Assembly (NCBI GenBank): GCA_900771185.1
Contig: CAAGND010000258.1
Location: 1 to 10,050, forward strand
Source: Clostridia bacterium
GTDB lineage: Bacteria; Bacillota; Clostridia; Oscillospirales; Acutalibacteraceae
Length of the DNA: 10,050 bases
Direction: 5' to 3'
Shown here: positions 1 through 6,086 of the stretch, piece after piece
Layout: every line of letters begins with the position of its first letter
Numbering within the stretch: the stretch's first letter is position 1
The notes under the pieces: model-generated
Databases searched by the model: none
The model's input: the letters and a program-made list of their open reading frames with translations, nothing else
What the model was told of the DNA's origin: nothing
Made by a program: the position numbers and the translations under genes

Positions 1-21
1 AGTCTCATATTCAGCGGACAT
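1..21 (-). CDS. 5' end of an unidentified minus-strand gene (partial)
   Basis: Only the first seven codons are present, reading MSAEYET from an ATG whose complement lies at 19-21. A ribosome binding site GGAGAGG sits 9 bases upstream, and a near-consensus promoter lies further upstream at 53-81. An in-frame ATG six codons earlier (37-39) would add MERNDA, but it would start only about 7 bases after the expected transcription start and has no ribosome binding site, so the inner ATG is preferred. Seven residues are too few to identify the product. Confidence 0.45.
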
Positions 22-52
22 AGCATCATTCCTCTCCATTTTCTTTATTTAT

Positions 53-81
53 ATTATATATTAAAGCAGGGTAAAAGTCAA
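53..81 (-). promoter_or_regulatory. Sigma-A promoter for the minus-strand gene at the left edge
   Basis: On the minus strand this reads TTGACT (76-81), a 17-base spacer, then TATAAT (53-58). The -10 is perfect and the -35 has one mismatch. Transcription would start near position 46, giving a leader of about 25 bases before the ATG at 21. It is divergent from the promoter at 112-140. Confidence 0.75.
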
Positions 82-111
82 CCAAGCAGATACCGAAAGC
101 TAAATACTATA

Positions 112-140
112 TTGACAGAAAAATAATATTGGTATTATAA
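112..140 (+). promoter_or_regulatory. Sigma-A promoter for the nucleoside hydrolase gene
   Basis: TTGACA (112-117), a 17-base spacer, then TTATAA (135-140). The -35 is a perfect consensus and the -10 is a fair match. Transcription would begin near 147, leaving a leader of about 47 bases before the ATG at 194. That supports the ATG over the TTG at 158. Confidence 0.7.
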
Positions 141-193
141 TTAAGCCGCAAATCGTTTTGCTAATACTACTTGTCACAGAATTGAGGGCTTAT

Positions 194-1120
194 ATGAACC
201 GCGAACAATATTTGAAAAATCTTTCCGTGCCTGAGGGCAAAATAGATGTGGTGCTGGATACTGACGCGTACAATGAAATCGATGACCAGTTTGCCATCGG
301 CTATATGCTGAGAAACACTCAGAAATTCAACATCAAGGGAATCTGCGCAGCTCCGTTTCTCAACGGCAAATCCACCTGTGCGAGTGACGGCATGGAAAAG
401 AGCTATAACGAAATTCGCAAGCTGCTGTCGTTAGCTGAAATGGGCGGCCTTGAAAACAGTGTTTTCAAAGGTTCGGAGGAGTTTTTGAAGGATGAGAAGA
501 CGGCGGTGCGGTCGGAGGCCGCCGACTTTATGGCCGCGCTCGCCGATGATTATTCACCGGAGAAACCGCTATATATAGTAGCAATAGGCGCAATAACCAA
601 CGTCGCCTCCGCACTTCTTAAAAATCCGAAAATGACCGAAAACTGCGTTGTGGTCTGGCTTGGCGGTCACGGCGTGCATATGCCCCTCGCCGCCTCCGAG
701 TTCAACATGAAGCAGGATATTGCGGCAGCAAGAGTTGTTTTCGGCTGCGGCATTCCGCTGGTTCAACTGCCCTGCGGCGGCGTTGTTGACCATTTTCTGA
801 CCTCAAAATACGAACTGGAGCATTGGCTCAAGGGAAAGAACGCCCTGTGCGATTATCTCTATAACAACACCGTTCAGGAGGCGGACTCTTATGCGGCAGG
901 CAAGCCCTGGACGAGGGTCATATGGGATGTGACAGCGGTCGCCTGGCTGTTGAACGAAAATTCAAAGTTCATGGCGGAAAGGCTGATGCCAAGCCCCATC
1001 CCCGAATATGACGGACACTACGCATTTGATCCGACCAGACACCTTATAAAATATGTATACAACATAAACCGTGACTCCCTTTTTGAGGATCTGTTTAATA
1101 AATTGGGAGAAAACGGCTGA
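194..1120 (+). CDS. Nucleoside hydrolase family protein (IunH-like)
   Basis: A 308-residue protein of the inosine-uridine preferring nucleoside hydrolase family, which hydrolyses the N-glycosidic bond of ribonucleosides to base plus ribose in the cytoplasm, usually for nucleoside salvage. The Ca2+/ribose-binding signature is near the N-terminus: D22, D24, D30 and D31 in DTDAYNEIDDQFA. It has two more residues between the aspartate pairs than the classical DxDxGxDD form. Further family marks are IGAITNVASAL (about residue 140), SEFNMKQDIAAA and the C-terminal WDVTAVAWL, whose D245 matches the conserved late calcium-ligand aspartate. The start is the ATG at 194, 5 bases after GAGGG; an in-frame TTG at 158 has no ribosome binding site. 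It is transcribed alone, between its own promoter and a hairpin at 1153-1193. Substrate preference cannot be read from the sequence. Confidence 0.88.
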   Translation: MNREQYLKNLSVPEGKIDVVLDTDAYNEIDDQFAIGYMLRNTQKFNIKGICAAPFLNGKSTCASDGMEKSYNEIRKLLSLAEMGGLENSVFKGSEEFLKDEKTAVRSEAADFMAALADDYSPEKPLYIVAIGAITNVASALLKNPKMTENCVVVWLGGHGVHMPLAASEFNMKQDIAAARVVFGCGIPLVQLPCGGVVDHFLTSKYELEHWLKGKNALCDYLYNNTVQEADSYAAGKPWTRVIWDVTAVAWLLNENSKFMAERLMPSPIPEYDGHYAFDPTRHLIKYVYNINRDSLFEDLFNKLGENG

Positions 1121-1152
1121 TATATATAGTTGAAATCGAATTCTTTCTTCAT

Positions 1153-1193
1153 GCCGCCGCCCTCGGAAGCTTCTGCTTACCGTAAACGGCGGC
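1153..1193 (+). terminator. Possible terminator of the nucleoside hydrolase gene
   Basis: GCCGCCG (1153-1159) pairs perfectly with CGGCGGC (1187-1193), followed by TTTTA. The 27-base loop contains a small GAAGCTTC palindrome. The stem is strong, but the loop is large and the T-run short, so this is a moderate call. It lies 33 bases after the stop codon and before the groES promoter. Confidence 0.5.
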
Positions 1194-1271
1194 TTTTACG
1201 TTCTCCCTTTCAGTGTTAATAAACAGCTTTATACCGATTTATGACATAATTGTAAACTTTGGAAAAAGGGC

Positions 1272-1300
1272 TTGATTTTTACTGCAAATGGGTCTAAAAT
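1272..1300 (+). promoter_or_regulatory. Sigma-A promoter of groES-groEL
   Basis: TTGATT (1272-1277), a 17-base spacer, then TAAAAT (1295-1300). The expected transcription start is near 1307, at the left end of the CIRCE inverted repeat, the usual position for HrcA to block transcription of groE. Confidence 0.85.
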
Positions 1301-1305
1301 ATGCA

Positions 1306-1332
1306 TTAGCACTCCGGGAGGTCGAGTGCCAA
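1306..1332 (+). promoter_or_regulatory. CIRCE element (HrcA operator) of groESL
   Basis: TTAGCACTC (1306-1314), a 9-base spacer, then GAGTGCCAA (1324-1332). It matches the CIRCE consensus TTAGCACTC-N9-GAGTGCTAA at 17 of 18 arm positions; the one change is T to C in the right arm. CIRCE is bound by the heat-shock repressor HrcA, whose activity depends on GroEL. HrcA is not encoded in this window. Heat-inducible, HrcA-repressed expression of groESL is inferred. Confidence 0.95.
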
Positions 1333-1375
1333 CCGCGAGCCGTGATATCACAAATATTTTTCAGGAGGAATTTAT

Positions 1376-1660
1376 ATGAACATCAAACCGCTTGCAGACA
1401 GGGTTGTTGTCAAGTCTGTTGAAGTTGAGGAAACCACAAGCAGCGGAATCATTCTCGCCGCTTCAGCACAGGAGAAGCCTCAGATTGCTGAGGTCATAGC
1501 AGTAGGCCCCGGCGGTCTTGTCGACGGCAAGGAAGTTGAAATGTATGTCAAGGTTGGAGACAAGGTTATCACCAGCAAATATTCCGGCACTGAGGTCAAG
1601 GTCAACAAAGAGGAATACACCATCGTTCGCCAGAGCGATATTCTTGCAATAGTTGAATAA
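1376..1660 (+). CDS. groES: Co-chaperonin GroES (Hsp10)
   Basis: A 94-residue protein, the usual GroES length. It forms the heptameric lid that closes the GroEL folding chamber and triggers release of substrate into the cavity. Visible features are the conserved N-terminus NIKPLADRVVV, a mobile loop at about residues 17-35 with the hydrophobic GroEL-contacting segment GIIL at 24-27, the roof-loop region after VGPGG, and the C-terminal strand RQSDILAIVE. The ATG follows AGGAGG by 7 bases. It is the first gene of a two-gene operon with groEL 22 bases downstream, controlled by the promoter and CIRCE element just upstream. Nothing in the sequence departs from the family. Confidence 0.98.
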   Translation: MNIKPLADRVVVKSVEVEETTSSGIILAASAQEKPQIAEVIAVGPGGLVDGKEVEMYVKVGDKVITSKYSGTEVKVNKEEYTIVRQSDILAIVE

Positions 1661-1682
1661 TTTTTATCGGAGGTAATTCATC

Positions 1683-3323
1683 ATGGCTAAACAAATTATT
1701 TACGGTGAGGAAGCCCGCAAGGCTCTCCAGACCGGTATCGATAAGCTCGCTGACACAGTTAAGATCACACTTGGACCCAAGGGCAGAAACGTTGTTCTTG
1801 ACAAAAAATACGGCGCTCCCCTCATCACAAACGACGGTGTAACAATCGCCAAGGATGTTGAGCTTGAGGATGCTTTTGAGAACATGGGCGCTCAACTCAT
1901 CAAGGAAGTTGCCACAAAGACAAACGATGTTGCGGGCGACGGCACAACAACCGCTACCCTGCTCGCTCAGGCTCTTGTCCGTGAGGGCATGAAGAATGTT
2001 GCCGCAGGCGCAAACCCGATGGTTATCAAGAAGGGTATCCAGAAGGCTGTTGACGCCACCATTGAGGCTGTAAAATCCCACTCCAAGCCCGTAAACGGCA
2101 GTGCTGACATCGCGAGAATTGCTACCATCTCCTCCGCTGACGAGGAAATCGGCAACATCATCGCTGATGCTATGGAGAAGGTCACCTCCGACGGCGTTAT
2201 CACCGTTGAGGAGTCCAAGATAGCTCTGACAGAGGCTGAGGTTGTTGAGGGCATGCAGTTTGACAGAGGCTACATCTCCCCCTACATGGTGACAGACACC
2301 GACAAGATGGAAGCTGTTATCGATGACGCGCTCATCCTCATCACAGACAAGAAGATCTCCAATGTTCAGGATCTCCTTCCCCTGCTTGAGCAGGTTATGC
2401 ATTCGGGCGGAAAGCTCATTATCATCGCTGAGGATATCGAGGGCGAGGCTCTTTCAACCCTGCTTCTCAACAAGCTTCGCGGTGTGTTCACCTGCGTGGG
2501 CATCAAGGCTCCCGGCTTTGGCGACAGACGCAAGGAAATGCTTCAGGATATCGCCATCCTCACCGGCGGCAAGGTCATCACCTCTGAGCTTGGCCTTGAG
2601 CTTAAGGATACTCAGCTTGCAGACCTCGGCCGTGCACGTCAGGTCAAGGTTTCCAAGGAGAACACCATCATTGTTGACGGTGCGGGCGACAAGGATGAAA
2701 TCAAATCCAGAGTTTCCCAGATCCGCACTCAGATTGAGAACACAGCTTCCGACTATGACAGAGAGAAGCTGCAGGAGCGCCTTGCTAAGCTTGCAGGCGG
2801 CGTAGCAGTTATCAAGGTCGGCGCTGCGACCGAGACCGAGATGAAGGAGAAGAAGCTCCGCATTGAGGACGCTCTCGCCGCGACAAAGGCCGCTGTTGAG
2901 GAAGGTTCTGTCGCAGGCGGCGGTGTCGCACTGCTCAACGCCATCCCCGCCGTCAAGGCTCTGCTCGACAGCACCGAGGATTCTGACGAGAAGACCGGCG
3001 TCAAGATCGTTCTCAAGGCTCTTGAAGAGCCCGTTCGTCAGATTGCCTCCAACGCAGGTCTTGAGGGCTCGGTTATCATCAACCACATCGTTGAGTCCGG
3101 CAAGGTCGGCTACGGCTACAACTTCGCCAACGACACATATGTTGACATGTTTGAGGCCGGCATTCTTGACCCGACAAAGGTCACACGTTCCGCCATTCAG
3201 AACGCCGCTTCAGTCGCCGCAATGGTTCTGACCACAGAGAGCCTTGTTGCCGACAAGCCCGACCCGGCTGCTGACGCTGCCGCAAACGCTGCTATGGCCG
3301 CACAGGGCGGCGGAATGTATTAA
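1683..3323 (+). CDS. groEL: Chaperonin GroEL (Hsp60)
   Basis: A 546-residue group I chaperonin subunit. It assembles as two stacked heptameric rings that fold proteins with ATP and GroES in the cytoplasm. Nucleotide-binding residues are in place: TLGPKGRNVVL at 29-39, DGTTTATLL from D86 (equivalent to E. coli D87), the catalytic aspartate D396 in DALAATKAAVEEG (E. coli D398) and GGG at 412-414. The apical substrate-binding domain occupies the middle, roughly residues 190-375, including YMVTDTDKMEA. The C-terminus is a short glycine-rich tail ending GGGMY, much shorter than the GGM repeats of E. coli. The ATG lies 9 bases after GGAGG. It is the second gene of the CIRCE-controlled operon and ends at the terminator at 3348-3371. 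Confidence 0.98.
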   Translation: MAKQIIYGEEARKALQTGIDKLADTVKITLGPKGRNVVLDKKYGAPLITNDGVTIAKDVELEDAFENMGAQLIKEVATKTNDVAGDGTTTATLLAQALVREGMKNVAAGANPMVIKKGIQKAVDATIEAVKSHSKPVNGSADIARIATISSADEEIGNIIADAMEKVTSDGVITVEESKIALTEAEVVEGMQFDRGYISPYMVTDTDKMEAVIDDALILITDKKISNVQDLLPLLEQVMHSGGKLIIIAEDIEGEALSTLLLNKLRGVFTCVGIKAPGFGDRRKEMLQDIAILTGGKVITSELGLELKDTQLADLGRARQVKVSKENTIIVDGAGDKDEIKSRVSQIRTQIENTASDYDREKLQERLAKLAGGVAVIKVGAATETEMKEKKLRIEDALAATKAAVEEGSVAGGGVALLNAIPAVKALLDSTEDSDEKTGVKIVLKALEEPVRQIASNAGLEGSVIINHIVESGKVGYGYNFANDTYVDMFEAGILDPTKVTRSAIQNAASVAAMVLTTESLVADKPDPAADAAANAAMAAQGGGMY

Positions 3324-3347
3324 TCCGCGACAGTTAAACAAAAGACA

Positions 3348-3371
3348 GGCGCACTCCGTTTGGAGTGCGCC
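3348..3371 (+). terminator. Terminator of groESL, probably bidirectional
   Basis: A perfect 10-bp stem, GGCGCACTCC (3348-3357) with GGAGTGCGCC (3362-3371), and loop GTTT, followed by ATTTTGCATTTG. Read on the minus strand it is followed by TGTCTTTTGTTT, so it could also end transcription of the converging membrane-protein gene whose stop is at 3398. The stem contains GCACTC and GAGTGC, the core half-sites of CIRCE, spaced 6 rather than 9 bases apart. Confidence 0.88.
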
Positions 3372-3397
3372 ATTTTGCATTTGATGTTTATATATTA

Positions 3398-3802
3398 CTA
3401 ATCTGTTTCTTCCTCTTCTTCCGTTTCCTCCTCTGTTTGCAGAAAATCTTTGCAGACAACGATGGCATAGACACACAAGGCGGCAGTTGCCGCGGACAGA
3501 ATAAAGAAGATGATAATTCCCGGAATAGTGAACTGTAATCCATATAAAAAAGCTTCGATGGCAGTCGGCAGCATTAAGAGCCACAATATTTTTCGCTGCT
3601 GTTTTGTTAAATAATATTTAAACACATAGGTTATAAATATGCAGGCGAGCAGCCCAAGCACGACAAACGGCTTGACTGTGAACACTGCCATTTCCGGGTT
3701 ATTAAAGAATCTCTTCCAGAAAGCTAATTTAAATACGCTGAGAATGGGATTGCAACACTGCAGCGCAAACAGGAACATAGCCGCCGCTGAACTGAAGCAC
3801 AC
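3398..3802 (-). CDS. Small membrane protein of unknown function, 5' frame disrupted
   Basis: The open frame gives 134 residues from a GTG at 3802, with about four hydrophobic segments: an N-terminal one (about residues 5-25), one around PFVVLGLLACIFITYVF, one around ILWLLMLPTAIEAFLYGL, and one around IPGIIIFFILSAATAALCVYAIVV. A short, very acidic cytoplasmic-type tail, EEETEEEEETD, follows. I do not recognise the family. The GTG has no ribosome binding site. A well-spaced AAAGGAG and ATG exist at 3845 but in a different frame, which stops after 38 codons. Dropping one T from either T6 run (minus strand; 3811-3816 or 3823-3828) joins them and completes a convincing first membrane helix (see 3803-3845). 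So the gene is either frameshifted, recoded, or carries a one-base sequence error. It converges on groEL and shares its terminator. Confidence 0.6.
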   Translation of the reverse strand: MCFSSAAAMFLFALQCCNPILSVFKLAFWKRFFNNPEMAVFTVKPFVVLGLLACIFITYVFKYYLTKQQRKILWLLMLPTAIEAFLYGLQFTIPGIIIFFILSAATAALCVYAIVVCKDFLQTEEETEEEEETD

Positions 3803-3845
3803 GGCGCAATAAAAAATGAGTGAAAAAACTTCTTATCTTATTCAT
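3803..3845 (-). other. Likely true 5' end of the membrane-protein gene, out of frame
   Basis: An ATG at 3845 follows AAAGGAG (3853-3859) by 7 bases and starts MNKIRSFFTHFLLRRV, one base out of register with the ORF that begins at 3802. Two T6 runs on the coding strand (3811-3816 and 3823-3828) lie between them. With one T removed from the first run the product would start MNKIRSFSLIFYCAVCFS and continue into the 3398-3802 frame, giving about 148 residues in total. In the downstream frame a TAA lies just upstream of this stretch, so that frame has no other start of its own. Confidence 0.6.
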
Positions 3846-3853
3846 AGAACTGC

Positions 3854-3878
3854 TCCTTTATTAGTTAGGCACAAAGGA
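3854..3878 (-). promoter_or_regulatory. Hairpin covering the ribosome binding site of the membrane-protein gene
   Basis: In the minus-strand transcript UCCUUUGU can pair with AUAAAGGA (8 bp including one G-U pair, loop of 9). The second arm contains the AAAGGAG ribosome binding site of the ATG at 3845. Such pairing would lower translation initiation. The pairing is seen in the sequence; any regulatory use is inferred. Confidence 0.35.
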
Positions 3879-3974
3879 CACTACGGGTTCTTGGCATATG
3901 CAATACAACAAGCAGTACTTCTTGACGTGTTAATAAAGCACCTAAATCACCTCTTTTAATTTATTTCTAATTTT

Positions 3975-4003
3975 AACATACCATGATAAAGCATATTTGT
4001 CAA
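3975..4003 (-). promoter_or_regulatory. Sigma-A promoter of the small membrane-protein gene
   Basis: On the minus strand: TTGACA (3998-4003), a 17-base spacer, then TATGTT (3975-3980). Transcription would begin near 3968, leaving an unusually long leader of about 120 bases before the ATG at 3845. The leader holds a ribosome-binding-site-like AGAGGTG close to its 5' end and the pairing at 3854-3878 close to its 3' end. Confidence 0.6.
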
Positions 4004-4075
4004 CTTATTTGCTGATAAAATTTTCGATTTGCGATATTTATTAAGTACTGATTATTATTGCATCTCAATAAAAGA

Positions 4076-4103
4076 ACAGCTCCGACTGAAAAGTCAGAGC
4101 TGT
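4076..4103 (-). terminator. Terminator of the GtrA-family gene
   Basis: Arms ACAGCTC-C-GACT (4076-4087) and AGTC-A-GAGCTGT (4092-4103) form a 12-position stem with one mismatch and a 4-base loop. On the minus strand it is followed by TCTTTTATT. It lies about 20 bases past the stop codon of the gene at 4124. The plus side (CAAAATTTTT) is also T-rich. Confidence 0.8.
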
Positions 4104-4123
4104 CAAAATTTTTGTTATGTGAA

Positions 4124-4651
4124 TTATTTTTCTTCCTTCTTCTTGTGGAAGAGAATCTTATCAACCGGGAAGTACAGGAAGAACTGAATAGCACCGCAGA
4201 TGGCGTTTGAAATGAATGTTGCGAGGCTTTCTCCAACGCCGAGGCTGACAAACTTGCCCTGAAGGAAAGGTGCGAGCCACGCGGAGAAGCAGATCAGCGC
4301 GATGGTGAAAACTATGTAAATCGGAAGTGTCACGGCAACATTTGCGCTGGAGTTGAAGGTCTTGTCTCTGTTGATGAAGAAAGCGACAATCTGAGCGATG
4401 ATGTTGCTCGCCGTTGAAGCGATGAAGAAGCCAAGTCCGTTTCCTTCGCCGCCCGCTGAGGCAAACACGAAAAATTCATACTGTCTGTTGATAAGCTCGT
4501 CAGACATGAAAAGCTGGATAATAACCGGCAGAACCGTCTGAATAATAAAAGCACCGAGGCTGACAACAATAAATTTGACAAACTGCCAGAGGGTATTAAT
4601 GCCTGAGCCCTTGCTTGCAGCAGATTTGTCAATCTGATTTAACTTTCCCAT
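4124..4651 (-). CDS. GtrA-like family membrane protein
   Basis: A 175-residue integral membrane protein resembling the GtrA family (Pfam GtrA), four-helix proteins thought to move polyprenyl-linked sugars across the membrane for cell-surface polysaccharide modification. Four hydrophobic segments are visible: about 24-46 (QFVKFIVVSLGAFIIQ), 72-95 (GLGFFIASTASNIIAQIVAF), 104-124 (PIYIVFTIALICFSAWLAPF) and 137-160 (TFISNAICGAIQFFLYFPVDKIL). The segment FFINRDKTF after helix 2 matches the family's conserved N-x-x-x-R-x-(W)-T/V-F element in position. The loop between helices 1 and 2 is longer than usual, and the tail is basic (HKKKEEK). The start is the ATG at 4651, 7 bases after AGGAGTG; an in-frame TTG at 4678 lacks a ribosome binding site. 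It has its own promoter and terminator. No glycosyltransferase gene is adjacent, so its partner and substrate are unknown. Confidence 0.75.
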   Translation of the reverse strand: MGKLNQIDKSAASKGSGINTLWQFVKFIVVSLGAFIIQTVLPVIIQLFMSDELINRQYEFFVFASAGGEGNGLGFFIASTASNIIAQIVAFFINRDKTFNSSANVAVTLPIYIVFTIALICFSAWLAPFLQGKFVSLGVGESLATFISNAICGAIQFFLYFPVDKILFHKKKEEK

Positions 4652-4681
4652 TGGTTTCACTCCTGTTTTAAATTTCAAATA

Positions 4682-4710
4682 ATTTTACCACATTTCTCAT
4701 CTCAAAGCAA
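4682..4710 (-). promoter_or_regulatory. Promoter of the GtrA-family gene
   Basis: On the minus strand: TTGCTT (4705-4710), a 17-base spacer, then TAAAAT (4682-4687), with a TG one base before the -10 (extended -10). It sits between the tuf terminator and the ATG at 4651, so this gene is a separate transcription unit from the str operon. Confidence 0.6.
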
Positions 4711-4756
4711 TGGCAATAAAGTATAAATATCATTTTATCGAAAGATAGGACATGAA

Positions 4757-4788
4757 AAAATCCCGCAGGACTGATCCTGCGGGATTTT
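4757..4788 (-). terminator. Terminator of tuf and the str operon
   Basis: A perfect 14-bp stem, AAAATCCCGCAGGA (4757-4770) with TCCTGCGGGATTTT (4775-4788), and loop CTGA. The minus-strand continuation adds a run of T residues. It begins 12 bases after the tuf stop codon. It shows the operon ends at tuf instead of continuing into an rpsJ (S10) operon here. Confidence 0.95.
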
Positions 4789-4800
4789 GAAAGGCTTTAA

Positions 4801-6003
4801 TTACTCGTTGATCTTTGTAACAACGCCTGAACCGACTGTACGGCCGCCCTCACGGATAGCGAAGCGGAGACCCTCTTCGATAGCAATGGGGGTGATGAGC
4901 TCAACGCTCATGTCGATGTTATCGCCGGGCATGCACATCTCTGTGCCCTCGGGAAGGGAGATAACGCCTGTAACGTCAGTTGTTCTGAAATAGAACTGAG
5001 GACGATAGTTGTTGAAGAACGGAGTGTGACGGCCGCCCTCTTCCTTTGTCAGGACGTAAACCTGGCCGACAAACTTTGTGTGAGGATGGATTGAGCCGGG
5101 CTTTGCAAGAACCTGACCGCGCTCAACCTCATTTCTCTGGATACCACGAAGAAGAGCACCGATGTTATCGCCGGCCTCAGCATAATCGAGGATCTTGCGG
5201 AACATCTCGATACCTGTGCAGACAGTCTTCTTCTTCTCGTCCTTAAGACCGACTATCTCAAGCTCCTCACCGGTCTTGAGCTGACCACGCTCAACTCTAC
5301 CTGTGGCAACAGTACCACGGCCTGTGATTGTGAAAACATCCTCAACAGGCATGAGGAAGGGAAGGTCAGCCTTACGGTCGGGAGTGGGAATATAAGAGTC
5401 AACAGCAGCCATGAGCTCCCAGATGCAAGCAAGCTCAGGAGCGTTGATGTCGTTGCCGCTATACTCAAGAGCCTTGAGAGCGGAGCCCTTGATGATGGGT
5501 GTGTCATCGCCGGGGAACTCATACTCGTTAAGAGTATCACGGATCTCCATCTCGACAAGCTCAAGGAGCTCAGGATCGTCAACCTGATCAACCTTGTTCA
5601 TGAAAACGATGATGTAGGGCACGCCAACCTGACGGGCAAGGAGAAGGTGCTCCTTAGTCTGAGCCATGGGGCCGTCTGTGGCAGCGATAACAAGGATAGC
5701 GCCGTCCATCTGTGCAGCACCGGTGATCATGTTCTTGATATAGTCAGCATGGCCGGGGCAGTCAACATGTGCATAGTGACGAGTCTCAGTCTCATACTCA
5801 ACGTGTGCGGTGTTGATTGTGATACCGCGCTCTCTCTCCTCGGGAGCCTTATCGATGTTTGCATAATCAACAAACTCCGCCTCGCCCTTCATAGCGAGTG
5901 TCTTTGTGATAGCAGCGGTAAGAGTGGTTTTACCATGGTCAACGTGACCGATGGTACCAATGTTAACATGGGGCTTAGTTCTTTCGAATTTAGCTTTTGC
6001 CAT
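4801..6003 (-). CDS. tuf: Translation elongation factor EF-Tu
   Basis: A 400-residue GTPase that carries aminoacyl-tRNA to the ribosomal A site. The G motifs are intact: GHVDHGKT at 19-26, RGITI at 59-63 (switch I), DCPGHAD at 81-87 with the catalytic His85, NKVD at 136-139 and SALKAL at 174-179. Domains 2 and 3 follow (for example GRGTVATGRVERG and the C-terminal FAIREGGRTVGSGVV), giving a full-length protein of normal size. The ATG at 6003 lies 9 bases after GGGAGG. It is the last gene of the str operon, 97 bases after fusA, and that gap contains a strong candidate promoter (6058-6086), so tuf can probably be transcribed on its own. A perfect terminator follows. Confidence 0.99.
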   Translation of the reverse strand: MAKAKFERTKPHVNIGTIGHVDHGKTTLTAAITKTLAMKGEAEFVDYANIDKAPEERERGITINTAHVEYETETRHYAHVDCPGHADYIKNMITGAAQMDGAILVIAATDGPMAQTKEHLLLARQVGVPYIIVFMNKVDQVDDPELLELVEMEIRDTLNEYEFPGDDTPIIKGSALKALEYSGNDINAPELACIWELMAAVDSYIPTPDRKADLPFLMPVEDVFTITGRGTVATGRVERGQLKTGEELEIVGLKDEKKKTVCTGIEMFRKILDYAEAGDNIGALLRGIQRNEVERGQVLAKPGSIHPHTKFVGQVYVLTKEEGGRHTPFFNNYRPQFYFRTTDVTGVISLPEGTEMCMPGDNIDMSVELITPIAIEEGLRFAIREGGRTVGSGVVTKINE

Positions 6004-6038
6004 TTGGAATTTCCTCCCTTTAGTTGTTCAATGTTTTC

Positions 6039-6052
6039 CATGCGTTCGCATG
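6039..6052 (-). other. Hairpin at the predicted 5' end of the tuf transcript
   Basis: CATGC (6039-6043) and GCATG (6048-6052) pair around a 4-base loop; the two middle loop bases flank a further possible G-C pair. The expected transcription start from the promoter at 6058-6086 is about 6051, so the structure would form at the very 5' end of the short tuf mRNA. 5'-terminal hairpins are known to protect some mRNAs from 5'-end-dependent decay; that role here is inferred. Confidence 0.45.
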
Positions 6053-6057
6053 ATGTT

Positions 6058-6086
6058 ATTCTATCAATTTCCACATGAAATTTCAA
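6058..6086 (-). promoter_or_regulatory. Internal promoter for tuf within the str operon
   Basis: On the minus strand: TTGAAA (6081-6086), a 17-base spacer, then TAGAAT (6058-6063). Each hexamer differs from consensus at one position. It lies in the 97-base gap between fusA and tuf, and there is no terminator in that gap. Separate transcription of tuf would let EF-Tu exceed the other operon products, as its high cellular level requires. Confidence 0.7.

Noticed and set aside
158..193. TTG start for the nucleoside hydrolase giving 12 more residues
   Set aside because: It has no ribosome binding site and lies only about 11 bases after the predicted transcription start; the ATG at 194 has GAGGG at good spacing.
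1602..2402. 266-codon open frame on the minus strand
   Set aside because: Antisense shadow of groEL with no ribosome binding site or recognisable domain; the same applies to the frame at 2454-3086.
3865..3897. Ten-codon minus-strand ORF (MPRTRSVLCA) before the membrane-protein gene
   Set aside because: No ribosome binding site precedes its ATG. Kept only as part of the leader observation.
4000..4251. 83-codon minus-strand frame spanning the GtrA gene end and its terminator
   Set aside because: It overlaps the GtrA-family coding region out of frame and reads through the terminator hairpin; no ribosome binding site.
4652..4678. TTG start adding nine residues to the GtrA-family protein
   Set aside because: The extension would be translated through the ribosome binding site AGGAGTG that serves the ATG at 4651.
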